Source: Bog-756 sp963701325 (GTDB lineage: Bacteria; Actinomycetota; Acidimicrobiia; Acidimicrobiales; RAAP-2). From it: 64,000 bases of DNA. Shown in pieces: positions 54,847 to 63,225 of this stretch (the stretch's first letter is position 1; each line of letters begins with the position of its first letter). Made by a program: the position numbers and the translations under genes. The notes beneath the pieces are model-generated. The model had not been told where the DNA came from. It saw nothing but the letters and a program-made list of their open reading frames with translations, and did no database searches. The stretch lies in contig OY969604.1 of NCBI GenBank assembly GCA_963701325.1, forward strand, positions 2,790,001 to 2,854,000. Reading direction: 5' to 3'.

Positions 54847-56489
54847 TGGGCTGGATCCTCGCCTCGGCCGCACCGACGATTCATGTGCCCCACATCGACT
54901 ACCTGAGCATCCTCCCCCTCCTGATCATGCTCGGCGGAGCCGTGGTGGTGATGGCCGTGTCGTCGCTGTTCCACGCGGTGCTCCCGGTGCGGGCCGGCAC
55001 GCTGATGGCCGCCGGCGTCTCGGCGGCCGCCCTGGTGGCCGCGCTCTTCCAGTGGGACCGGGTCATGACCCACGGTCCCACGGTGACCATCGCGGGGGCC
55101 ATCGCCTTCGACGGGTTCGACGTCTTCATCCAGATCGTGGTCTCGATCGCCATGCTGCTGACCGCCCTGGTCGGCGACGGCTACCTCGCCCGCGAGGGGA
55201 TCGAAGGACCGGAGTTCGTGACGCTGGCCATGGTCTCGGCGTCGGGAGCGATGATGATGGGGGCGGCCAACGACCTGATCGTCATCTTCCTCGGCCTCGA
55301 GATCCTCTCGATCGCCCTCTACGTGCTGGCGGCGACCAATCACCGGCGGGCCGAATCGGGTGAGGCGGCCCTCAAGTACTTCGTGCTCGGAGGGTTCTCG
55401 TCGGCCATCTTCGTCTACGGCATCGCCCTCACCTACGGTGCCACCGGGTCCACCAACCTGCCCCAGATCGCCGACTTCCTCTCGCGGAACGTGGTGGCCA
55501 CCAACGGGGTCCTCCTCGGTGGCATGGCCCTGCTGCTGGTCGGCTTCGGCTTCAAGATCGCCGCGGTGCCTTTCCACATGTGGTCGCCCGACGTCTACGA
55601 GGGTTCGCCGTCGCCGATCACCGGCTTCATGGCGGCGGTGGCCAAGGCCGGTGCCTTCGCCGCCCTGCTCCGGGTCTTCGTCTCCTCGTTCGGCACCGTC
55701 CGGGCCGACTGGCAACCCATCGTCTGGGCGCTAGCCGTGCTCAGCCTGGTGCTCGGTGCAGTGGTGGCCCTCACCCAGCGGGACGTCAAACGGATGATGG
55801 CCTACTCGTCCATCAACCACGTCGGGTTCATCCTGCTCGGCGTCGAGGCGGCCACCGCCAGAGGGGTGTCCGCCTCGCTCTACTACGTGTTCACCTACAT
55901 GTTCCTGGTCATCGGGTCGTTCGCGGTGATCACCGTGATGGCCCGCTCCGGTGACACCGGGAACCAGATCTCCGACTACCGGGGCCTCGCCAGTCGCCAA
56001 CCCGTCCTGGCGCTGGCCTTTGCCGTGCTCCTCCTCGGGCAGGCGGGGGTCCCGTTCACCACCGGGTTCCTGGCCAAGCTCGTCGTGGTGGAGTCGTCGG
56101 TTGCCACCCAGGGCTACGCGTTGGCGGCCATCGCCATGGCGTCGGCCGCGGTTGCCGTCTTCTTCTATCTCCGCCTCGCGGTGACCATGTTCTCTCCCGT
56201 CGGCATGGAGGGCGACATCGGAGCCGCCGCGGGCGACATCGGAGCCCCCGCCGCTGACGGGATGGGGCTCGACGACCCTCCCGCGCCCGCTCCGGTGGAC
56301 GGCATCGCCAGCCTCCAGGTGCTGACCGATGCACCGCCCACGGGCGCGGTGCTGGCCCGGGGACCGGTCGCCGTACCGACCCTGACCGCGGTGGTCATCG
56401 GGACCTGCGTGGCGTTCAGCGTGGTGTTCGGTATCTTTCCGGCTCCGATCCTCGACTTCGCCCACCAGGCCACCCTGCTGATCGGCTGA
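54846..56489 (+). CDS. nuoN: NADH-quinone oxidoreductase subunit N
   Basis: 547 residues. The third antiporter-like subunit. FLGLEILSIALYVLAATNHRRAESGEAALKYFVLGGFSSAIFVYG and KIAAVPFHMWSPDVYEGSPSPITGFMAAVAKAGAF are typical. An insert of about 50 Gly/Asp/Pro-rich residues before the last helix is not usual. Last gene of the nuo operon. Confidence 0.95.
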   Translation: MGWILASAAPTIHVPHIDYLSILPLLIMLGGAVVVMAVSSLFHAVLPVRAGTLMAAGVSAAALVAALFQWDRVMTHGPTVTIAGAIAFDGFDVFIQIVVSIAMLLTALVGDGYLAREGIEGPEFVTLAMVSASGAMMMGAANDLIVIFLGLEILSIALYVLAATNHRRAESGEAALKYFVLGGFSSAIFVYGIALTYGATGSTNLPQIADFLSRNVVATNGVLLGGMALLLVGFGFKIAAVPFHMWSPDVYEGSPSPITGFMAAVAKAGAFAALLRVFVSSFGTVRADWQPIVWALAVLSLVLGAVVALTQRDVKRMMAYSSINHVGFILLGVEAATARGVSASLYYVFTYMFLVIGSFAVITVMARSGDTGNQISDYRGLASRQPVLALAFAVLLLGQAGVPFTTGFLAKLVVVESSVATQGYALAAIAMASAAVAVFFYLRLAVTMFSPVGMEGDIGAAAGDIGAPAADGMGLDDPPAPAPVDGIASLQVLTDAPPTGAVLARGPVAVPTLTAVVIGTCVAFSVVFGIFPAPILDFAHQATLLIG

Positions 56490-56567
56490 CGGTTCTCCCC
56501 CATGCCCGCCCCCGGTGGGCGCCCCCGGGTACTGTCGACGGAGGCGCAACCGGACCAGGAGGGACTC

Positions 56568-56834
56568 ATGCCCAGATCCTCGGGAGGCGGGGCGTCCCCC
56601 GCCAGGAAGCGGGAGCCGAGAGACGTCGCCCGCCTTGTCGTGAGCGGCCTGGCCCTGGTCCTGCTCATCGCCTTCGTGATCGACAACTCCGACACGGTCA
56701 AAGTGGGATTCGTGTTCTTCAATGCCGAGGTCAGCCTGATCTGGGTGCTGCTCATCGCGGCGGTGCTCGGCGCCCTGGTCGACCGGCTCGTGATCTTCCT
56801 CGAACAGCGGCGCAGGAGGGCCCGCACCGGCTGA
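56568..56834 (+). CDS. LapA-domain (DUF1049) small membrane protein
   Basis: 88 residues. A basic N-terminus is followed by two helices (about 24-42 and 52-74), with FVIDNSDTVKVGFVFFNAEVSLIWVLLIAAVLGALVDRL between and within them, the LapA pattern. AGGAGGG lies about five bases before ATG 56568. LapA-type proteins are linked to lipopolysaccharide assembly in Proteobacteria; in actinobacteria the role is not known. Confidence 0.82.
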   Translation: MPRSSGGGASPARKREPRDVARLVVSGLALVLLIAFVIDNSDTVKVGFVFFNAEVSLIWVLLIAAVLGALVDRLVIFLEQRRRRARTG

Positions 56835-56906
56835 GTCGGTCCGCACGGGACGCCTGGTGCCGAGGCTCCTCGGGCAGACGGCTCGGCGGGGTGTGAGAAT
56901 GATGGC

Positions 56907-58299
56907 GTGACCCTGCCGACCCCGGAACAGCGAGCAGCCCACGGGCGCGAGGCGCGGGCGCTGGTGCCTCGCACACGCCACGGTGACTGGAAGGTCCCCG
57001 CCGACCGGACCGATCCACTCGAGATCCTCGCCCTCCAGGCCACCACCCGGGTCCCCGACCTGGTCCCCATCCGGTACGGACGGATGGCTGCCTCGCCGTT
57101 TGCGTTCTTCCGCGGGGCGGCCGCAGTGATGGCTGCCGATCTCGCCCACGAGGTCCACTCCCATCTCGACGTGCAGTTGTGCGGGGACGCCCACCTGGTC
57201 AACTTCGGCGGGTTCGCCTCCCCCGAGCGGGACATGGTCTTCGACGTCAACGACTTCGACGAGACCATCCCCGGGCCTTTCGAGTGGGACCTCAAGCGTC
57301 TGGCCGCGAGCTTCGAGGTTGCCGGCCGCAGCCGGGAGTTCGACGGCGCCGAGTGCACGTCGCTGGTCGCACTCGCCGCCCGCGGCTACCGGGAGGCGAT
57401 CCGCGAGTTCGCGACCATGCGGACCATCGAGATCTGGTACGCGAAGCTCGACGCGCAGACCCTGGTGACGCGCTCGGGGTACCGAGGTCGGTCCGAAGAT
57501 CATCGACGCCTTCCAGCACCGCATCGCCAAAGCCCGGAACAAGGACCACCTCTCGGCCATGGCCAAGCTGACCGAGGAGGTCGACGGCCGGGTCCGGTTC
57601 GTGGCCGACCCGCCGCTGTTGACCCCGGTCGACGCGGTCTTCAGCGAACCAAATGCGATGGATCTGGCCAGCACCCTCCTCGGTGGTCTCTCCGATTACC
57701 GGACCTCTCTGGCCGGGGACCGGCAACACCTGTTGAACAACTACGAGTTCGTCGACCTGGCCCGCAAAGTGGTGGGCGTGGGCTCGGTGGGGACCCGCTG
57801 CTGGGTCGCGCTGTTCGTCGGCCGGGACTCCGGCGACCCCCTGGTGCTCCAGGTCAAGCAGGCCGAAGAGGCCGTCGGGGCACCCTTCCTCAAGCCGAGC
57901 GCCTACGACAACCAGGGCCAACGGGTGGTCGAGGGGCAGCGACTGATGCAGAGCGCAAGCGACATCTTCCTCGGCTGGGACAGGCTGAAGGCCCCGGACG
58001 GCGTGGTCCGCGACTTCTACGTCCGCCAGCTCTGGGACTGGAAGCTGTCCGCCGACATCGAGACCATGCGGCGCGAGGCCCTGGCTGTCTACGCGCAGAT
58101 GTGCGGGTGGACCCTTGCACGGGCCCACGCCCGATCGGGGGACGCCATCGCCATCGGCTCCTATCTCGGCGCGGGTACCCGGTTCGACGAGTCCATGTGC
58201 CGCTTCGCCTCCTCGTACGCCGACCAGAACGAGAAGGACTTCGAGTCCCTCAAGCTCGCGATCACCACCGACAAGGTCCACGCCATCAGCGACGTCTGA
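56907..58299 (+). CDS. DUF2252 family protein, frameshifted in this sequence
   Basis: The first piece (56907 to about 57476) has the kinase-like DUF2252 opening: RYGRMAASPFAFFRGAA, then CGDAHLVNFGGFASPERDMVFDVNDFDET. The second piece (about 57480-58299) continues in another frame with VGPKIIDAFQHRIAKARNKDH, VGVGSVGTRCWVALFVG and RQLWDWKLSADIE. An extra G in the G4 run 57476-57479 accounts for it; deleting one G gives a 463-residue protein, normal for the family. The uncorrected first frame runs on by chance to 58337. The family has an aminoglycoside-phosphotransferase-like fold; function unknown. Confidence 0.82.
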
Positions 58300-58391
58300 G
58301 CGGGCCCGCGGCTCCGCGCCGCACCGTCGTGCGCTAGACCAGCAGCGAGACGACCAGCATCCAGACCAGCGCCGAAAGGTTGACCGCACCC

Positions 58392-59789
58392 ATGCCCCTG
58401 CACAAGCACGTGTCCCGTGACGAACTCCTCGAATCGGTCTACGCCGGGAAGGACCTCCTCTCCGCCCTGCCGTCCCACCGATGCCCCGACGATGCCATGC
58501 GGGCCGAGGATGCCTTTCAGGCCATCTCGGACGAGCTCCTGCTCGACGGCAACGCACGTCAGAACCTGGCCACCTTCTGCCAGACCTGGGAGGAGGACCA
58601 GGTCCATGGTCTGATGGATCTCTGCATCAACAAGAACCTGATCGACAAGGACGAGTACCCCCAGACCGCCGAGATCGAGCGGCGGTGCGTGCAGATCCTG
58701 GGCGGCCTGTGGAATGCCCCAGAACGTGGAGGAGCTGTCGGGTGCTCGGCCATCGGCTCGTCCGAGGCGTGCATGCTGGGCGGGATGGCGGCCAAATGGC
58801 GGTGGCGGGCCAAGCGCGAGGCCGAGGGCAAGCCGACCGACAAGCCCAACATGGTGTGCGGCCCGGTCCAGGTGGTCTGGCACAAGTTCGCCAAGTACTG
58901 GGACATCGAGATGCGGGAGATCCCGATGTCGCCCGGCAAGTACTGCATGGACGTCGACCAGATGCTGGAACGGGTCGACGAGAACACCATCATGGTCGTC
59001 CCGACCTTCGGGGTGACCTACACCGGCTCGTACGAACCGGTGCTCGAGCTGTCCCAGGCCCTCGACAAGCTGGCCGAGGAGACCGGTCTCGACGTCGACA
59101 TCCATGTGGACGGGGCCAGCGGCGCCTTCCTCGCCCCCTTCTGCGCCCCCGACATCGTCTGGGACTTCCGCATTCCCCGGGTCAAGTCCATCAGCACGTC
59201 TGGCCACAAGTTCGGCCTCGCTCCCCTCGGTGTGGGTTGGGTGCTGTGGCGGGACCAGGAGGACCTGCCCGACGACCTCATCTTCCACGTGACCTACCTC
59301 GGCGGTGACATGCCGGTCTTCCAGATCAACTTCTCCCGTCCCGCAGGACAGATCGTGGCCCAGTACTACAACTTCATCCGGCTGGGCAGGAACGGCTACC
59401 GCGACGTTCACGACGCCTGCTACGAGACGGCCAAGTACCTGGCTTCAGAGATCGTGAAGCTGGGTCCCTTCGACATCCTGTGCGACGGCAACCCCATCAC
59501 CGGGATCCCGTCAGTCGCCTGGCGCATCCGGGAGGGGGAGGACCCCGGCTACACCCTCTACGACATCGCCGACCGGCTGCGGGTGCAGGGGTGGCAGGTA
59601 CCGGCGTACCCGCTGACCGGCTCGGTCGCCGACATCTCCGTCCAGCGGATCCTGGTGCGCCAGGGGGTCAGCCGCGATCTCGCCTTCTTGCTGCTCCAGG
59701 ACATGAAGCAGGCCATGGGGCACTTCGACAAGCACCCGGTCTCGGTGGCGATGACCAAGGAGGAGTCCGGCGGCTTCAGCCACCTCTGA
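58392..59789 (+). CDS. gadB: Glutamate decarboxylase
   Basis: 465 residues, the size of E. coli GadB. The PLP lysine is Lys273 in STSGHKFGLAPLGVGW. GCSAIGSSEACMLGGMAAKWRWR and VDIHVDGASGAFLAPF are family hallmarks. The N-terminus is complete. It makes GABA from glutamate, consuming a proton. ATG 58392 is used; no strong ribosome site is seen (GAAAGG is 12 bases away). No GadC antiporter is encoded nearby. Confidence 0.93.
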   Translation: MPLHKHVSRDELLESVYAGKDLLSALPSHRCPDDAMRAEDAFQAISDELLLDGNARQNLATFCQTWEEDQVHGLMDLCINKNLIDKDEYPQTAEIERRCVQILGGLWNAPERGGAVGCSAIGSSEACMLGGMAAKWRWRAKREAEGKPTDKPNMVCGPVQVVWHKFAKYWDIEMREIPMSPGKYCMDVDQMLERVDENTIMVVPTFGVTYTGSYEPVLELSQALDKLAEETGLDVDIHVDGASGAFLAPFCAPDIVWDFRIPRVKSISTSGHKFGLAPLGVGWVLWRDQEDLPDDLIFHVTYLGGDMPVFQINFSRPAGQIVAQYYNFIRLGRNGYRDVHDACYETAKYLASEIVKLGPFDILCDGNPITGIPSVAWRIREGEDPGYTLYDIADRLRVQGWQVPAYPLTGSVADISVQRILVRQGVSRDLAFLLLQDMKQAMGHFDKHPVSVAMTKEESGGFSHL

Positions 59790-59813
59790 TCCGGGCGGTC
59801 GGGGTCCGCAGGG

Positions 59814-61031
59814 TCACGCCTCGACGGCCGGGGCCGCGGGCATGGTCCAGTCGACCGCGAGCGGACGGGAGGTGAGCAACCGGGGTCGTCCGACGGTGGC
59901 CGGCCGATCGGTGGTCCACTGTGCTGACTCGGCCAGCGTGAGTCCGGCCAGGCCCCGCAACGTCTGGTCGTAAGAAGAGCGGATCCAGGCGAATTGCCGC
60001 CAGTACGCCTCCTGCTCGTCGTCCGAAATGGCGGCGAGCGTCTGCAGCCCGTCGAGCGCGGGGAGGAACTCCTCGCGGCGGATCGAGATCTCCGGGGCCG
60101 GCTCGGAGACCCGGGCGAGGAGATCGGCCAGGATGCCAGGCGGTTCGACGGGGAGCCCTGCCGCGCGCCCGATCCGGACGATGGTGGGCATGCCGTAGGC
60201 GAGGACGAGCATGGGCCCCTTCGCCTCCTCGGACGGGTCCTCGGACGGGTCGGCTAGCGGGTGGAAGCGGATCTCCGACAGCCGGAGTGCGGCTGCATCC
60301 AACAGCGAGCCCACCGATGCGACCCACGACTGGCCATGCGCGGACTCGGGGAAGTAGCAGAGCGCGGGAAAGGAGCAATGGGTCTGGTCGAGCTCGAGCA
60401 TCCACCCTGCCGCGGTGCGCCAGAAATCGGGATTGTCGACGACGTCGAGTCGGGTGAGGTTGCCGAGCAGTGCGGCCGGGGCCGGAGGCACACCGGCGAA
60501 CGGTCGCAGGGTCGCGATGCCCTGCTCGCGTTCGCGGTGCGCTGCGTAGATGGTGGGCAGGTAGCTGATCAGCAGGGCCACCAGGCCGAGGCCGATGATC
60601 GCCTCGACGAACGCGGCGGCGCTCCGCAGGCTCCCCTTCGGGTCGGCGAAGCCGAGCGTGGTGACCGAGGACCCGCTGATCTCGAACGAATGCTGGACGC
60701 TGCCCGAATCGATGCCCCAGAAGATGAAGGAGAAGCCCGCGATCACCGAGAGCATCCAGACCAGCGGGAGGCTGACCAGCGCGATGGGGGCGTAGAGGGC
60801 CCGGAGGTTGTCGCGGCGCGCCCGGTTGCGCCACGGGTGGACGAGGATCCGGTCGGTCACCGCGAAGGTGACCCGGGCGATGCGCGTGAAACCCTGGCGG
60901 GGCAGGACCACCGTCTCGAGGGCGGATACCAGGACGGTCAGGGTGACAGCCGTGCCGATCACGACGGCGCCGACGTGGAGGGCGATCGAGCCGGCGCCCG
61001 ACGACCCGCTGGCCGCAAGCGGGGCGATCAC
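59814..61031 (-). CDS. Ion-channel-like membrane protein with K+-filter-type pore loop
   Basis: About 405 residues. Three membrane segments are seen in the first 160 residues: about 16-40, 80-107 and 138-160. A re-entrant pore loop lies before the last (SGSSVTTLGFAD, about 119-130). This resembles the K+-channel filter TxGYGD but reads T-L-G-F-A-D. The remaining 240 residues are cytoplasmic and of no recognised domain. GTG 61031 overlaps the stop of the CLC gene (GTGA). The frame is open to 61118, but that would overlap the CLC gene by 90 bases. The ion carried is not certain. Confidence 0.7.
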   Translation of the reverse strand: MIAPLAASGSSGAGSIALHVGAVVIGTAVTLTVLVSALETVVLPRQGFTRIARVTFAVTDRILVHPWRNRARRDNLRALYAPIALVSLPLVWMLSVIAGFSFIFWGIDSGSVQHSFEISGSSVTTLGFADPKGSLRSAAAFVEAIIGLGLVALLISYLPTIYAAHREREQGIATLRPFAGVPPAPAALLGNLTRLDVVDNPDFWRTAAGWMLELDQTHCSFPALCYFPESAHGQSWVASVGSLLDAAALRLSEIRFHPLADPSEDPSEEAKGPMLVLAYGMPTIVRIGRAAGLPVEPPGILADLLARVSEPAPEISIRREEFLPALDGLQTLAAISDDEQEAYWRQFAWIRSSYDQTLRGLAGLTLAESAQWTTDRPATVGRPRLLTSRPLAVDWTMPAAPAVEA

Positions 61032-62434
61032 TGGGCGGGCGCGGGTGGGGTGGCTGTCGCGGTGCCTGCTCTGGCGCCTGCCCCGCGGCGCAGGTCGGCT
61101 GGCGTCTGCGGCAGCCACGCCGTGACCACATAGGCGACGACCACGGCCACGATGATGAGAGGCGCGAGGCTCAGCCCGTCACCGGCGAAGAGGAGGGTGG
61201 CGAGCAGGGTCGCGGTCAGGGGGAGCCGGAGCATGACCGTGGTCATGGCCCCGAGGCCCATCGCCGCCCCGGGGACCACCGCCATGCCCGGCAGGTGGGA
61301 GGCGGCCACCCCGATGGCGACTCCGATGAACATGGCCGGGAAGATCGGTCCGCCCCGGAAGGAGGACAGCGAGACGCCGTAGGCGAGGGATTTGGCGAAC
61401 ACGAGGACGACCAGGGCCCCGACCGTCCACGTCCCGGCATTGAGGACCAGACCGGGAACCGCGCTCTGGCCGGAGAAGAGGACCTCGGCGCTGCTCTTCC
61501 CGGTGATCTCGGCGAATGCCACAGCGACGCCGGCCACGACCAGTCCCGCCACCGGCGTGAGCACGAGACGTCGCCGTTCCACGACACCCTGGAGGACCAG
61601 TCCGAGCAGGCGGATGCCGGTCCCGAGCAGTGGGGCGAGCGCGCCGATGGCGACGCCCCAGAGGAGGAGGCCCACGGTGGGGTGGCTGAAGTGGGGGAGT
61701 CCCGGTATGGCCAGCGAGAAGGTTCCCCATCCGGTCAGATTGTCGAGCCCCACGAAGACGAGGGTGCCGATGCCTGCCGCCAGGAGCCCTGGCACGAGCA
61801 CCAGGCCGAGCACCGGACCGCCGAGGCCGGAGGCCTCCATCAGCAGGAACGCGCCGATGATCGGCGATCCCAGCAAGGTGCTGATGGCGGCGAAGCTCCC
61901 GGCGGCCGCCATCACGGTACCCGCCGTGTCCGGTGCGTCGCGGGCGGCCAGCCGCACAGCGAGGACGCCGAGTCCCCCGCCGATCGCGATGAGCGGAGCC
62001 TCGGGACCGAGGACGACGCCGAGGGCGAGGGTCGCCAACGCCGCCAGGAAGACGCCGGGCAACTCTGCCGCTGTCGGCGCCCCGCCGCCGGTCTTGAACC
62101 CTTCAGCCGGGTTGTGACCCGCATTGCCGGGGAGGAAGGTGATGGTGAGGCTGACCAGCACGCCCGCCACTGCGAGCAGCGGGAGCGGCCACCACACCGG
62201 GGCGCCGTGGAAGCCCACCCCGTCCGGGATCGAGGTGAAGAACCAGTGCTGGAGCAGCGCCACCAGCTTGAGGAACCCGTAGGCCACGGCGGACACCGGG
62301 ACGCCCACCAGCGCGGCCAGCACGAGGAGCTTGATGTAGGCCGCGGAGCGCAGCATGGCCATCGGGTCGGGAGGGGCGGTCGGCTCTCCGTCTGCTGCCG
62401 GTTCTGCGGCTCCGGGTGTCCCCGGGTCACTCAT
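61028..62434 (-). CDS. CLC-family chloride channel/transporter
   Basis: 468 residues, about 10-12 helices. The gating glutamate is kept: GPEAP with Glu145, matching GREGP. The RGGPIFPAMFIG segment matches the second chloride-binding motif. At the internal proton glutamate of exchangers (E. coli E203) the alignment gives Ala201, next to Glu200. The first motif (GSGIP) is changed to GHNP. The ATG overlaps the stop of a 34-residue peptide upstream by eight bases (ATGAGTGA), and its own stop overlaps the channel-like gene. A three-gene operon. Confidence 0.85.
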   Translation of the reverse strand: MSDPGTPGAAEPAADGEPTAPPDPMAMLRSAAYIKLLVLAALVGVPVSAVAYGFLKLVALLQHWFFTSIPDGVGFHGAPVWWPLPLLAVAGVLVSLTITFLPGNAGHNPAEGFKTGGGAPTAAELPGVFLAALATLALGVVLGPEAPLIAIGGGLGVLAVRLAARDAPDTAGTVMAAAGSFAAISTLLGSPIIGAFLLMEASGLGGPVLGLVLVPGLLAAGIGTLVFVGLDNLTGWGTFSLAIPGLPHFSHPTVGLLLWGVAIGALAPLLGTGIRLLGLVLQGVVERRRLVLTPVAGLVVAGVAVAFAEITGKSSAEVLFSGQSAVPGLVLNAGTWTVGALVVLVFAKSLAYGVSLSSFRGGPIFPAMFIGVAIGVAASHLPGMAVVPGAAMGLGAMTTVMLRLPLTATLLATLLFAGDGLSLAPLIIVAVVVAYVVTAWLPQTPADLRRGAGARAGTATATPPAPAQ

Positions 62435-62531
62435 CGTCGGGCCAGTCGTGCTCCATCCGCCGCTTCTTCACGTAGGCGACCACCAACACGATCGCCATTG
62501 CCGCAAAGAGGATCGTCCCGATGTAGTACAT
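62427..62531 (-). CDS. 34-residue single-pass membrane peptide at the head of the CLC operon
   Basis: A short frame from ATG 62531 to TGA 62427. It has one hydrophobic helix (about residues 3-20), then a basic KKRR stretch and an acidic end (DWPDDE). The stop overlaps the CLC start. GAAAGGA lies about 12 bases upstream of the ATG. Size, composition and tight coupling suggest a real small protein, perhaps a CLC accessory subunit. No family is recognised. Confidence 0.6.
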   Translation of the reverse strand: MYYIGTILFAAMAIVLVVAYVKKRRMEHDWPDDE

Positions 62532-62677
62532 GCTATTTCTCGTCCTTTCCGCGGTCAGGCGATCCTATGCCGGTCGGCTGCCGACGCACGGTGACCGCTC
62601 CGCCCGGGTAAATGCCGCAGCCTGGGACTTTCTGGCGGTAGTCTCGATCTCGTTCCCTACAAGGAGTGACGATCAGC

Positions 62678-63071
62678 ATGCTTGCCTACACCTATCCACT
62701 GTTGAGCATCTTCTGGACGATGTTGGAGTTCTTCCTCTTCTTCCTCTGGATCTGGCTGCTCATCATCGTCTTTCTGGACGTCTTCCGGAGCCATGACCTC
62801 GGTGGTTTTGCCAAGGCCCTGTGGGTGATCTTCCTGATCATCCTCCCGTTCCTGGGCGTCTTCATCTACCTCATCGCGCGGGGGCAAGATGCACGAGCGG
62901 GCGGCAGAGCAGGCCCAACAGCAGCAGAAGGCTTTCGACGCCTATGTCAAGCAGGCGGCCGCGCCCTCGGGGAGTTCGGTCGACGACCTGGCCAAGCTGG
63001 CGGACCTCAAGTCCAAGGGCGTCCTCACCGACGCGGAGTTCGAGGCACAGAAGGCAAAACTCCTCGCCTGA
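62678..63071 (+). CDS. PLDc_N / SHOCT domain membrane protein, frameshifted in this sequence
   Basis: AAGGAG lies eleven bases before ATG 62678. The first piece encodes two helices of the PLDc_N type (FWTMLEFFLFFLWIWLLIIVFLDVFRSHDLGGFAKALWVIFLIILPFLGVFIYLIARG). The second piece, in another frame from about 62883, has KMHERAAEQAQ and ends in a SHOCT motif (LADLKSKGVLTDAEFEAQKAKLL). An extra G in the run 62880-62884 explains the break; removing it gives a 130-residue protein of the common actinobacterial type. Function unknown. Confidence 0.8.
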
Positions 63072-63213
63072 CCGTACCCGTCCGGCTGCGTGCCGGATCG
63101 GGCATCCACACCCATGACCGGCAGGTGGTCGTCCCTGTGTGCAGTGCACGGGGGCGGCCATCGCCGCGTCCGATGCCGGTGCGACGATCCAGGTCCAGGG
63201 ACCGCCGCGACGG

Positions 63214-63219
63214 TACAGT
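63214..63219 (+). promoter_or_regulatory. Putative -10 element for leaderless transcription of the last gene
   Basis: TACAGT lies six bases before GTG 63226, with no Shine-Dalgarno sequence. Confidence 0.4.
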
Positions 63220-63225
63220 GGCCGT

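Noticed and set aside
58334..58393. 19-residue hydrophobic frame on the minus strand before gadB
   Set aside because: It overlaps the gadB start in antisense and has only a weak ribosome site. Too short to separate from chance, though it does resemble a tiny membrane peptide.
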